A DNA stretch of 64,000 nt, from contig CACIHO010000001.1 of NCBI GenBank assembly GCA_902586485.1, positions 62,001 through 126,000 of the forward strand, given 5' to 3'. The translations under genes and the position numbers were made by a program. This stretch comes from an uncultured Pelagibacteraceae bacterium (GTDB taxonomy: Bacteria; Pseudomonadota; Alphaproteobacteria; Pelagibacterales; Pelagibacteraceae). Below the pieces are notes generated by a model. That model searched no databases and had not been told where the DNA came from. It saw only the letters and a program-made list of their open reading frames with translations. Shown piece by piece: positions 27,983 through 36,276 of the stretch. Within the stretch, counting starts at the first letter, position 1; each line of letters opens with the position of its first letter.

Positions 27983-29011
27983 ATGAAAAAAGTAACACTT
28001 TTGGCATTATTTGCATCTTTAATAGTTTCATCTTTTGTAACTGCTAATGAGGTAAATATTTTCAATGCCAGACACTATAAAGCTGATAACGAACTTTATA
28101 GCAAATTTACTAAAAAGACTGGAATTAAAGTAAATTTAATAAATGGAAAAGCTGGTGCATTAGAAAAAAGAATTATAGAGGAGGGTGCTGACTCTTCAGC
28201 AGATCTTTATATTACTGCTGACGCAGGTAGATGTGGAGCATTTAAGGCTAAAGGAATGACACAAGCTGGTCTAGTGTCTCCAACAATTAAATCATCAGTT
28301 CCAAAAAGTTTTAGAACTACACACTGGGTTGGAGTAGCTAAAAGAGCTAGAATAATTTATTACTCACCAGAGAGAGTAACTGGAGCTGAATTATCAGGAC
28401 TTACTTACGAAGGCTTAGCTGATCCAAAATGGAAAGGCAGATTAGTAATTAGAAAATCAAGTAATATTTATAATAAGTCACTTGTAGCTTCATTAATTGA
28501 AAATAATGGCAAGAAGGCTGCTGCAGAATGGTCTAAAGGAGTGGTTGCAAATATGGCAAGAACACCAAAAGGAAATGATAGAGCCCAAATTATGGCAGTT
28601 GCAGCCGGAGAAGCTGATATTGCTGTAGCTAATACTTACTACTTAGCACTTATGTTATCTGGTAACAAAGGAGCAGAACAACAAGCTGCTGCAAAAAAAG
28701 TCAAAGCATTTTTTCCTAATCAAAATGATAGAGGAACACATATGAATATTAGTTGTGCAGCTTTAGTTAAAGGAGCACCTAATAAAGCAAATGCAATTGC
28801 ACTTGTAGACTTCTTGTTATCACCAGAAGCTCAAGAACATTTTACAAACAATACTTTTGAGTTTCCAATGATAGCTGGTGTATCACCAAATCCATTGGTA
28901 GTAAATAATTTAGGATTAGATTTTAAACAGGATCTAACAACCAAAGTTTCAAGCTATGGAAAAAATCAAGCAGTAGCATTAGAGGTAATGACAGCTGCAG
29001 GGTGGAAGTAA
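27983..29011 (+). CDS. fbpA: Ferric iron ABC transporter substrate-binding protein
   Basis: A 342-residue periplasmic iron-binding protein of the FbpA/FutA/IdiA group. A signal peptide ends near residue 21 (VTA before NEV). NARHY at 28-32 and the tyrosine pair Y219-Y220 in ANTYY are typical ferric-iron ligands. It leads an operon with a small cysteine protein, a permease and an ATPase, behind Fur-like sites. Ferric uptake in iron-poor surface water is the natural role. Confidence 0.93.
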   Translation: MKKVTLLALFASLIVSSFVTANEVNIFNARHYKADNELYSKFTKKTGIKVNLINGKAGALEKRIIEEGADSSADLYITADAGRCGAFKAKGMTQAGLVSPTIKSSVPKSFRTTHWVGVAKRARIIYYSPERVTGAELSGLTYEGLADPKWKGRLVIRKSSNIYNKSLVASLIENNGKKAAAEWSKGVVANMARTPKGNDRAQIMAVAAGEADIAVANTYYLALMLSGNKGAEQQAAAKKVKAFFPNQNDRGTHMNISCAALVKGAPNKANAIALVDFLLSPEAQEHFTNNTFEFPMIAGVSPNPLVVNNLGLDFKQDLTTKVSSYGKNQAVALEVMTAAGWK

Positions 29012-29018
29012 GGAACAA

Positions 29019-29213
29019 GTGAGAAAAAATTTATTTGATTTTAATTTAAGTATTTCTCAAAATAACAGTCGTTCACTCGAAGGTCAGATAACTTGTGAAC
29101 CATGTTTGTCTGAGTGTGAAAAAATTAAAAAAAAAATAAATAATAGAAAATTATCAGAGATCAAAAATAATGATATTGATCATATCATTAATGTTTTTGG
29201 TTCAAAAGATTAA
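29019..29213 (+). CDS. Small cysteine-motif protein in the iron operon
   Basis: A 64-residue soluble protein starting at GTG with AAGGA just upstream. It carries CxxCxxxC (C26, C29, C33), then a charged, lysine-rich helix. No family was recognised. Its position between the iron-binding protein and the permease, within the same Fur-like controlled unit, suggests a metal-binding or Fe-S role, which is inference. It could be missed by gene finders because of length and start codon. Confidence 0.55.
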   Translation: MRKNLFDFNLSISQNNSRSLEGQITCEPCLSECEKIKKKINNRKLSEIKNNDIDHIINVFGSKD

Positions 29214-29222
29214 TTTTCAAAA

Positions 29223-29271
29223 AGTGAACATAACTCAATAGTTATTTACCCTACTATTGATTATGTTCACT
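29223..29271 (+). terminator. Long stem-loop inside the iron operon
   Basis: An 18-base-pair stem with one bulged C: AGTGAACATAA and TCAATAG pair with CTATTGA and TTATGTTCACT around a 12-base loop. There is no T-run after it on the plus strand, so it is more likely an mRNA-processing or stability element than a terminator. It separates the binding-protein part from the permease part of the operon. Confidence 0.65.
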
Positions 29272-29287
29272 GAAACAAAAGGGTAAA

Positions 29288-30916
29288 ATGTATTTTAATA
29301 AGATAAATATTTGGTTTTTGTTTTCTTTGTTGGTATCAATTATTGTTGCTATACCAATTGTAACCGTATTTACCAGTTTTTTTGAGGATACATCGAATTA
29401 TTATCAAATTCTAAAAGATACTTTCTTGTTTGAATATATTTTTAATTCACTAATTTTGCTGGTTGGTGTCTTAGTTTTAACTTTTTTTATTGGAACTACT
29501 ACAGCTTATTTAGTTTCTTTTTATAAATTCCCTTTAAGTAATTTTTTTAAATGGGCTCTGATATTATCTTTTGCCGTACCTCCATACATTTATGCGTATT
29601 CTTTAACAGCTTTCTTTGAAAATTATGGAACTTTGTATTCGATATTGAAAAATGTATTTGGAGAGGCAAATTATAACCAAAGCATTCCAAAGTTTGATGG
29701 TTTAATAGGTGCTGTACTTTCGCTATCTTTTTCACTATTTGCTTATGTTTATATTCTCTCAAGAGCATCATTCCAGTATCAATCTCAAAATCTAATTGAT
29801 TTAGGTAGAAATTTAGGATTTTCTAAAATGAAGTCCTTTTACTCTTTAATATTGCCAGCAGCCAGACCTGCAATAGTTGCAGGCCTTTCTTTGGTAGCAA
29901 TGGAAACTTTAGCTGAATTTGGAGCTGTTGATTTCTTTTCTATAAATACCTTAACTACAGGTATTTACAATTCTTGGATCACATTTGATGATTTAGCTTT
30001 CTCAAACAGGATATCTTTTTTTCTTCTTTTATTCATTTTTGCAGTATTCATTTTAGAAAATTTATCTAGAAAAAAGGCTAGGTATCATTCAAATACAAAA
30101 GGTGGATTTAAACAAAAAGAAAAAATTCAACTTTCAGGAGCAAAAGCATTTTATGCATTTTCAATTTGTTTGGTTGTTTTCTTTTTAAGTTTTTTATTTC
30201 CACTAAGTCAAATGTTATATTGGACTTTAAAGTTTCCAGAAAATCTTTTCGATATACCAGTCATTACCTTAACATTAAATACACTTTACTTGGTGTTATT
30301 ATCGAGTTTAGTTTTAATAACTTTTTCTTTAATTTCTAATTATGGAAATAGAGTTTCAAAAAATAAAACCTTAAATGCTTTGTCTACTTTATCTATTTCA
30401 GGTTATGCTATTCCAGGAGTAATCTTAGCTGTAGCTTTTATAACTTTTATAGCTTGGTTTGACGACAACGTAGTTAAAGCACTAGGCTTTTTATCTGTTA
30501 AAAAAATATTTATAGGTTCTATTCTTGGTTTGGTTCTTGTTTATTTTATTAGGTTCTATTCTTTAGCTTTTAATGGAATTAAATCTGGATACGAAAAAAT
30601 AAATATTTCAGTTGATGAAAGTTCATATCTACTTGGTTATTCTAAAAAAAAGACTTTCATGAATATTCATATACCTTTCTTAAGAAAATCTCTTTTATTT
30701 GTTGGAATTCTTATTTCTTTAGAAATAATAAGAGAATTACCAATCACTTTGATTTTAAGACCTTTTAATTTCGAAACATTCGCAACTACGGCGTATGTAT
30801 CTGCTTCGGAAGACTTGCTAGAAGCTGCTGCTGTACCTTCGTTATTTTTAATTCTTATTGCAAGTTTTTTTATAATGCTTACATCTAAATATATTCTGAG
30901 GGATAATGAGCAATAG
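29288..30916 (+). CDS. fbpB: Ferric iron ABC transporter permease
   Basis: A 542-residue permease with about 12 hydrophobic segments in two halves, each with its own ABC coupling loop (first around LGRNLGFSKMKSFYSLILPAARPA, split here by position, second around SSYLLGYSKKKTF). This two-domain plan is normal for FbpB/FutB iron permeases. It overlaps the ATPase gene by 11 bases. The 74 bases ahead hold a large stem-loop rather than a fresh promoter that I can identify. Confidence 0.9.
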   Translation: MYFNKINIWFLFSLLVSIIVAIPIVTVFTSFFEDTSNYYQILKDTFLFEYIFNSLILLVGVLVLTFFIGTTTAYLVSFYKFPLSNFFKWALILSFAVPPYIYAYSLTAFFENYGTLYSILKNVFGEANYNQSIPKFDGLIGAVLSLSFSLFAYVYILSRASFQYQSQNLIDLGRNLGFSKMKSFYSLILPAARPAIVAGLSLVAMETLAEFGAVDFFSINTLTTGIYNSWITFDDLAFSNRISFFLLLFIFAVFILENLSRKKARYHSNTKGGFKQKEKIQLSGAKAFYAFSICLVVFFLSFLFPLSQMLYWTLKFPENLFDIPVITLTLNTLYLVLLSSLVLITFSLISNYGNRVSKNKTLNALSTLSISGYAIPGVILAVAFITFIAWFDDNVVKALGFLSVKKIFIGSILGLVLVYFIRFYSLAFNGIKSGYEKINISVDESSYLLGYSKKKTFMNIHIPFLRKSLLFVGILISLEIIRELPITLILRPFNFETFATTAYVSASEDLLEAAAVPSLFLILIASFFIMLTSKYILRDNEQ

Positions 30917-31967
30917 TTATTTAGAAATTAAAAATGTTGATTTCACAATAAGTGGAAAGACCAAAGTAAAGAATGCATCCTTTGTAATTGAAAATGAAGG
31001 AGACACTTTGTGTATTTTAGGTCCATCAGGAATTGGAAAGACAACAATACTTAGAACCATTGCTGGCTTAGAAAAAATTGAAAAAGGTACAATTAAACTA
31101 AACGGTAAAATATTATCTTCCAAAGATCAAAATGTAGAGCCTGAGGACCGAAATATATCCTTAGCTTTTCAAGATAATAGTTTGTTTCCACATTATACAG
31201 TTGAAAAAAATATTTTATTAGGTGCTGAAAGAAATCAGGGAAAAAGAAAAAAAAAACTTGGTTTTAAGAAAATTGTAGATTTTCTTCATATAGAACAAAT
31301 TTTAAAAAAATATCCGCATGAAATTAGTGCTGGAGAAGCGCAAAGAGCTTCACTTGCTAGATCACTTTTAACACAACCTGATCTCTTGCTTTTAGATGAG
31401 CCATTATCAAATGTTGATCAAAGTTTTAAAGAGGAGATACAAGTAAAATTAAAAAAAATATTAAGTAAATTGAAGATTACAACAATTATAGTGACTCACG
31501 ATTCATACGAAGCTTTTTACCTTGGACACAAATGTGCAATTGTATTGGATGGTCAAATTAAACAGTTTGACGATCCTTATAATGTTTATCATTTTCCAAA
31601 CTCAGAAGAAGTAGTTAATTTTTTAAATAGAGGTATTTTAATTCCTGCAAAAGTTACAGGAGAAAATTCATTAGAAAACGAAGACCTAGGAACAATTAAA
31701 GGAAATTTCATTAAGCATTATCCAAAAGGATCAAATGTAAAATTATTATTACAGCCAGAAGATCTTGAGCATGATGATAAGAGCAATCTAAAATTGGAGG
31801 TAGTTGATAGAAAATTTAGAGGCACAAACTTTATTTACACTCTAAAAACTAACAGTGATTTATTAATACCTGTTTTTGTTCATTCCCATCATGAACATCA
31901 ACATGAAGCTGACGAGAAGTTTGGAATTAAAAGACCGATTCATATTGATCACATAGTTTGTTTTTAA
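30906..31967 (+). CDS. fbpC: Ferric iron ABC transporter ATP-binding protein
   Basis: A 353-residue ABC ATPase. Walker A is GPSGIGKTT near residue 39, the signature is the variant ISAGEAQRAS rather than LSGGQ, and Walker B is LLLLDEP. A C-terminal TOBE-like regulatory domain follows. A His-rich patch (HSHHEHQHEAD) near residues 325-335 is unusual and might bind metal. The 11-base overlap with the permease gene ties it to ferric uptake. Confidence 0.9.
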   Translation: MSNSYLEIKNVDFTISGKTKVKNASFVIENEGDTLCILGPSGIGKTTILRTIAGLEKIEKGTIKLNGKILSSKDQNVEPEDRNISLAFQDNSLFPHYTVEKNILLGAERNQGKRKKKLGFKKIVDFLHIEQILKKYPHEISAGEAQRASLARSLLTQPDLLLLDEPLSNVDQSFKEEIQVKLKKILSKLKITTIIVTHDSYEAFYLGHKCAIVLDGQIKQFDDPYNVYHFPNSEEVVNFLNRGILIPAKVTGENSLENEDLGTIKGNFIKHYPKGSNVKLLLQPEDLEHDDKSNLKLEVVDRKFRGTNFIYTLKTNSDLLIPVFVHSHHEHQHEADEKFGIKRPIHIDHIVCF

Positions 31968-31979
31968 TAAAACAACCAA

Positions 31980-32666
31980 ATGCTTTCAAAAAAACAATTA
32001 TTCACCAAAGGTATGCTGGATATTTCTCCACATATGCTTTCAGTAATTCCATTTGGAATAATTTGTGGAGCAATTGGAGTTGAACTTGGTTTTAATCCTT
32101 ATTTAGTTTATGCAATGTCCTTTATTATTTTTGGAGGCGCTTCTCAAATAGTTTTTTTGCAACTTTTATCAGGAGGTGCGTCTAGTTTAGTTGCTGTTAC
32201 CTCTGTTGGAATTATTAATTCTCGACATTTATTATATGGAGCAGTTTTATCTGAATATCTAGAAAAATTATCTTTTATTAAAAAATTATTAATATCATAC
32301 GTAATAGTTGATCAGGGCTTTGCTGAGTCTAATAAATTTTTTAAAAAAAATAGATCCGAGGAATATTTGCATTATCATTTAATAGGTACTGGATGCACGA
32401 TGTGGGTTTGTTGGCAAATTGCTACACTTTCAGGAATTATTTTGGGATCATTTGTTCCTGAGGAACTTGGATTAAAATTTGCAATTCCTCTGACATTTAT
32501 TGCAATTGTTGTACAAGATTTAAAAAAAATTGATCATGTGATTGTAATGATTACTTGTGGTTTAAGCTCATTGTTATTTTTTGATGCACCATTTAAATCT
32601 TATATTATTATTTCACCAGTTATTGCTTTGTTTGTGGCTTCTTTATTATTGAGGTTAAAAAAGTGA
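31980..32666 (+). CDS. azlC: AzlC family branched-chain amino acid exporter, large subunit
   Basis: A 228-residue inner-membrane protein with several hydrophobic helices. The N-terminal PFGIICGAIGVELGF, GGASQIVFLQLL and NSRHLLYGA segments are characteristic of AzlC. With the AzlD-like protein next to it, it forms a two-part exporter for branched-chain or other amino acids. It lies 12 bases after fbpC and may be part of the same transcript. Confidence 0.88.
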   Translation: MLSKKQLFTKGMLDISPHMLSVIPFGIICGAIGVELGFNPYLVYAMSFIIFGGASQIVFLQLLSGGASSLVAVTSVGIINSRHLLYGAVLSEYLEKLSFIKKLLISYVIVDQGFAESNKFFKKNRSEEYLHYHLIGTGCTMWVCWQIATLSGIILGSFVPEELGLKFAIPLTFIAIVVQDLKKIDHVIVMITCGLSSLLFFDAPFKSYIIISPVIALFVASLLLRLKK

Positions 32667-32980
32667 CTTTAGTATCAATTATCTTTGCTGGTATATTAAC
32701 TTACTTCACTAGAATGACTATGGTTGCATTAATTTCTAGAGATATGTTGGGAGATAAAGTCAAAGCTGTATTAGAATATGTTCCATCTGCAGTATTCCCA
32801 GCCATAATATTTCCTGGAATATTTATAAATGATTTTGGAGCTTTTATAGAAATGAATGATCCAAAAATTTTTGGAGCATTAGTTGCAGTAATTGTGGGTT
32901 ATTTTTCAAAAAATATTATTGCAACTATTTTAGCGGGATTAGTTTCTTATTGGTTTTTAATTTTTGTGATTTTTAGCTAG
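32663..32980 (+). CDS. azlD: AzlD family transport protein, small subunit
   Basis: A 105-residue protein with three to four hydrophobic segments, including TYFTRMTMVAL and YVPSAVFPAIIFPGIF, typical of AzlD. It starts with GTG inside the azlC stop region (4-base overlap). Its end overlaps the convergent hydrolase gene by eight bases. Confidence 0.85.
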   Translation: MTLVSIIFAGILTYFTRMTMVALISRDMLGDKVKAVLEYVPSAVFPAIIFPGIFINDFGAFIEMNDPKIFGALVAVIVGYFSKNIIATILAGLVSYWFLIFVIFS

Positions 32981-33656
32981 CACCTAATTTAATATTATTT
33001 CTAATATTGCTATCCATTAACTCAGGTTTAGATAATTTAAGATTTGACATTATTTCAGCATATTCATCAGCATTATTAACTTGAAGCCTTGGATTTGATT
33101 TTTTCTCATTTCCAATAGTACTAACAAATTTACCATTATAATCATGCCCCGGATAAAGCAAAGTATCCTCAGGTAGTTTAAGTAATTTATTAAACAAAGA
33201 ATTATAAGCATCTTTTGAACTACCATTTTGAAAATCTGTCCTTCCTGTTCCATTAATTAAAAGGGTATCTCCAGAAAATAAATATTTATCCATTAAAAAA
33301 CTGTAGCTGTCTGAAGTATGACCTGGTGTATACATCGCTTTAATTTCAATTTGATCAATTTTAATTATTTCTTCATCTTTTACTTTGATTTCTACTGTAT
33401 CAGCAGGTGTGTGCTCTCCCATTATTGTAGAACAATTTGTTACTTTTTTTAATTTCGAAGCACCTGTTATGTGGTCTGCGTGAATATGTGTATCAATTAC
33501 CTTAACTAGTTTTAAGTCTAATTCTTTAAGCAACTTAATGTAACTGTCAACATTTTCAATAACTGGATCAATAATTACTGCTTCGCGACCTTTTGCCGAT
33601 GCAATTAAATAAGTGTAAGTAGACGATTTTTTATCAAATACTTGTTTAAAAATCAT
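32973..33656 (-). CDS. Metallo-beta-lactamase fold hydrolase, persulfide dioxygenase (ETHE1/Blh)-like
   Basis: A 227-residue metallo-beta-lactamase-fold protein. The metal site is THIHADHITG near residues 56-65, TPGHTSDS, FSGDTLL and GHDYNG. The pattern of TGRTDFQNGSS fits the ETHE1/Blh persulfide dioxygenase branch more than glyoxalase II. Such enzymes oxidise glutathione persulfide to sulfite, handling sulfide from organic sulfur compounds. No rhodanese domain is fused. Glyoxalase II is the alternative. Confidence 0.8.
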   Translation of the reverse strand: MIFKQVFDKKSSTYTYLIASAKGREAVIIDPVIENVDSYIKLLKELDLKLVKVIDTHIHADHITGASKLKKVTNCSTIMGEHTPADTVEIKVKDEEIIKIDQIEIKAMYTPGHTSDSYSFLMDKYLFSGDTLLINGTGRTDFQNGSSKDAYNSLFNKLLKLPEDTLLYPGHDYNGKFVSTIGNEKKSNPRLQVNNADEYAEIMSNLKLSKPELMDSNIRNNIKLGAS

Positions 33657-33678
33657 TTTTCATTAGTATCAAATTATT

Positions 33679-34122
33679 GTGAATACCTCTACTGCTACAT
33701 TTAATTGGTCTTGTAAACATACTTGGAAAAGAAGCGCAAAAAATACAGCTTGGTGTGTATTAGGTTGTGCTATAGGTGATTTTGGTACAATTTTATTTTT
33801 TCAATTAACCGAAATTCCTTTTCCAGTTTTAGGAATTATGATTTTAGCAATCATTAATGGTTTGATTACAAGTATTATTTTAGAAACAATTATTTTAATG
33901 ACACAAAATTTTAATTTTATTAATGCGTTTAAAACTGCTTGTGGAATGAGTTTAATATCAATGATCAGTATGGAAATTATGATGAATTTGACAGATTATG
34001 TTTTGACTGGCGGTGCCATATTAACTTGGTGGGTTGTTCCAATAATGTTAATCGTAGGTTTTCTAACTCCATGGCCTTATAATTATTGGAGATTAAAAAA
34101 ATATGGAGTTGCTTGTCATTAA
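33679..34122 (+). CDS. DUF4396-like membrane protein
   Basis: A 147-residue membrane protein with four likely helices, a cysteine/tryptophan-rich N-terminus (NWSCKHTWKR, AWCVLGCAIGD) and a methionine-rich helix (SLISMISMEIMMNL). It resembles DUF4396 proteins. The start is GTG, since no ATG lies nearby. The Met- and Cys-rich segments hint at metal (copper) handling, which is speculative. It ends one base from the convergent cytochrome b561 gene. Confidence 0.55.
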   Translation: MNTSTATFNWSCKHTWKRSAKNTAWCVLGCAIGDFGTILFFQLTEIPFPVLGIMILAIINGLITSIILETIILMTQNFNFINAFKTACGMSLISMISMEIMMNLTDYVLTGGAILTWWVVPIMLIVGFLTPWPYNYWRLKKYGVACH

Positions 34123-34123
34123 T

Positions 34124-34651
34124 TTAGAGCATTCTTTTCAATAAATTATCTTTAAACAATATTCTGTGAGCTATCACTGCTAAAATATGAAGAGATATTA
34201 GAGCTATAATTGTATAATTTGAATATATGTGAATATTATAAAATTGATCTGCTAATTCAAAATTATCTTTAATTTTTATCTCTTTAAAAAAAATTACTAA
34301 AGTTTCTCCATTAAATAATTTTTTTAAAATTCCTGAAATCGTGATTGACAAAATTGCCACATATAAAAGAACATGGTTTAATTTTGCTATAAATTTTTGT
34401 CCAATGAAAATACTTGGATTAAGTTTGGGTTTAGGATTAAGTATATTATTTAATAACCTTAAAATTACTAAATAAAATATAGTTAAACCTATTGTTACAT
34501 GAATATTTTCAAAGGTTATTCTTTCTTCACCAAAATCCAAATCAACTAAATAAAAACCTAATGGGATTTGAATTAGAAGCAATAACGCACTTAGCCAATG
34601 TAACAGCTTTGAAATAATACCATACTCTGTTAGGGTATTTGTTACATGCAT
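34124..34651 (-). CDS. Cytochrome b561 family protein
   Basis: A 175-residue four-helix membrane cytochrome. The N-terminal KLLHWLSALLLL, the HVTIGL segment, and later histidines in YNIHIYSN and LHILAVIAHR supply candidate heme ligands. It moves electrons across or within the inner membrane. It diverges from a cytochrome c' gene, and the two start codons overlap in a single ATGCAT sequence, so their expression must be linked; the periplasmic cytochrome may be its partner. Confidence 0.82.
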   Translation of the reverse strand: MHVTNTLTEYGIISKLLHWLSALLLLIQIPLGFYLVDLDFGEERITFENIHVTIGLTIFYLVILRLLNNILNPKPKLNPSIFIGQKFIAKLNHVLLYVAILSITISGILKKLFNGETLVIFFKEIKIKDNFELADQFYNIHIYSNYTIIALISLHILAVIAHRILFKDNLLKRML

Positions 34652-35113
34652 AAATTATTTAATCACATAACCTCATTTATTAAAATATTATTGTTATCAA
34701 TTTTTACTGTGCTTTTGGTCTCAGTTAGTAATGCTGAACAAAGTGTTGAAGATATTATAAAGGGGAGAAAAGCATTATTTAGTAAGAATTATAGTACTGC
34801 TAAAAGAGTTCAAGCTTTTGCTTCAAATGGAGATTTCGATAAATCAATAGAATTAATGTTAGAAATGAGCGAGAATTATAAAGTTCTGATTGATTTATTT
34901 CCTGAAAACACCAAGGAAGGATTTAAAACAGAAGCCTTACCAATCATTTGGGAAGAAAAAGATGCTTTTAATTCTCTAATGAAAAAAGCATCTGATGATA
35001 TGGTTACACTTGCATCTGTTATTGAAGATAGCGATGATATTAGAGGTACATTAAAACAATTGATGTGGAGTAATTGTAAAGCTTGTCATAGCAAGTATCG
35101 GATGCCCCATTAA
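34646..35113 (+). CDS. Cytochrome c' family protein
   Basis: A 155-residue periplasmic cytochrome. A signal peptide covers about residues 1-30 (ending SNA), followed by a four-helix-bundle sequence and the C-terminal heme site CKACH (C144, C147, H148). A C-terminal CxxCH is the rule for cytochrome c'. It may bind NO or accept electrons from the divergently encoded b561. Its ATG overlaps the neighbour's start, so each ribosome site lies inside the other gene. Confidence 0.85.
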   Translation: MHKLFNHITSFIKILLLSIFTVLLVSVSNAEQSVEDIIKGRKALFSKNYSTAKRVQAFASNGDFDKSIELMLEMSENYKVLIDLFPENTKEGFKTEALPIIWEEKDAFNSLMKKASDDMVTLASVIEDSDDIRGTLKQLMWSNCKACHSKYRMPH

Positions 35114-35404
35114 AATTTACTTTTAAGGGTTCGCTCTTTAAGCGAATACCTAAAGAGCTCCCTTTTTTAAGCCTCTTTGGCGTTTTAATCCAAACGGATT
35201 TTAATGTTATTAACTTTTTTGGTATTTAAAAGACTTCAGCTAAGTATCAGGTGGTGAAAGTATTAACATAAACCTCCTTCTTAAAAAAAGGTAATTATAT
35301 TTAATACAAATTCAATAAATTTATTTCAGTTTTGGTTAAATAAAATTCTTGAATACAACCTGGTGCTTTAGTAGATTCCCGGTATCTAATTTATCTATTT
35401 TAAA
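35114..35404 (+). ncRNA. Candidate structured RNA / longest gap of the window
   Basis: No credible protein gene lies in these 291 bases. I see four successive stems: TTCGCT/AGCGAA at 35130-35146, AAAGAG/CTCTTT at 35152-35178, AATCC/GGATT at 35187-35200, and GGTATTT/AAGTATC at 35221-35248. The last stem uses G-U pairs only if the plus strand is the RNA. A plus-strand ACCTCCTTCT at 35271-35280 is complementary to Shine-Dalgarno sequences. No known RNA family was recognised, so this is a candidate only; it could also be a long 3' untranslated region. Confidence 0.3.
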
Positions 35405-36262
35405 TTATTTTTTATTAATTAATTCACTAATAAAATTTTCACCAAAACCGTCGTCGACAGCTTTTTGAAAATAATTTTTGTTAACTTCAGCAATTTTTTC
35501 TGCTTCAGGAAAATCTTTTAATAAGTCTTGAATATAAGTTAAATCTTTTACAGAATTACTGGCGGTAAATTTAAATCCAGTAAAATCTCCTTTTAATAAA
35601 TTATCAAAAACTCTATTTAGAGCTGCAGAATTACCAGAACCAAGCTTAGCAACATCAAAAACCTTTTTTAAATCTAAACCCATTTCTTTAGCACTTTTAG
35701 CTAAATGATTAACTAGTGCAGCATTTCCAAGGGATAAAAAATTATTTAAAAGTTTCGATTTTGCACCCATCCCGACAGTTCCAAAATGAAAATATTCTTT
35801 ACAAAAAAACTTAAAATAGGGTTCAGCTATTTTAAAATTTTCATCTGATGCCCCTATTATTCCTCCTAAAACTCCTTCTTCAGCCTGAACAGGACCACCC
35901 ATTACAGGACATTCAACATACTTAATATTATTTTTCTTAAATATAGCTTCAGTTTCGATAGAACCAGTTTTGTTATGAGTAGTGATATCAATAATTATAG
36001 TTTTATTGTTTAAAATTGCTGAAATTTTTTCAGAAATTGATTTTGCAATTGGGGTGTTTGTTACACACATAAACAAGGCATCGAGATTTTTATCTGTAAA
36101 ATCCTCGAAAGATTTTACTTCTTCTGCACCATCGCCGATAATTTTTTCAATTGGTTTTCTGTTTTTATTTGCAATAACAAAAAGTTTATTTTTATGTTTT
36201 AAAATATTTTTGGCTATTCCATAGCCCATATAACCAACACCAATAAATCCAATATTTTTCAT
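35405..36262 (-). CDS. 3-hydroxyisobutyrate dehydrogenase family oxidoreductase
   Basis: A 285-residue beta-hydroxyacid dehydrogenase. The NAD(P) motif is GFIGVGYMGYGIA at the N-terminus, the substrate loop is CPVMGGPVQAEEG, and the catalytic Lys is in GAKSKLLNN. It ends a minus-strand trio with a DMT transporter and a UxaA-type dehydratase, so a sugar-acid or hydroxy-acid substrate (for example tartronate semialdehyde) is likely. A second family member lies at 44570. Confidence 0.82.
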   Translation of the reverse strand: MKNIGFIGVGYMGYGIAKNILKHKNKLFVIANKNRKPIEKIIGDGAEEVKSFEDFTDKNLDALFMCVTNTPIAKSISEKISAILNNKTIIIDITTHNKTGSIETEAIFKKNNIKYVECPVMGGPVQAEEGVLGGIIGASDENFKIAEPYFKFFCKEYFHFGTVGMGAKSKLLNNFLSLGNAALVNHLAKSAKEMGLDLKKVFDVAKLGSGNSAALNRVFDNLLKGDFTGFKFTASNSVKDLTYIQDLLKDFPEAEKIAEVNKNYFQKAVDDGFGENFISELINKK

Positions 36263-36276
36263 ATTTGTTTCAATAA

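Noticed and set aside
35114-35404. tmRNA, SRP RNA, RNase P RNA or tRNA in the gap
   Set aside because: None of the conserved cores or a CCA-type end with T-loop could be found on either strand.
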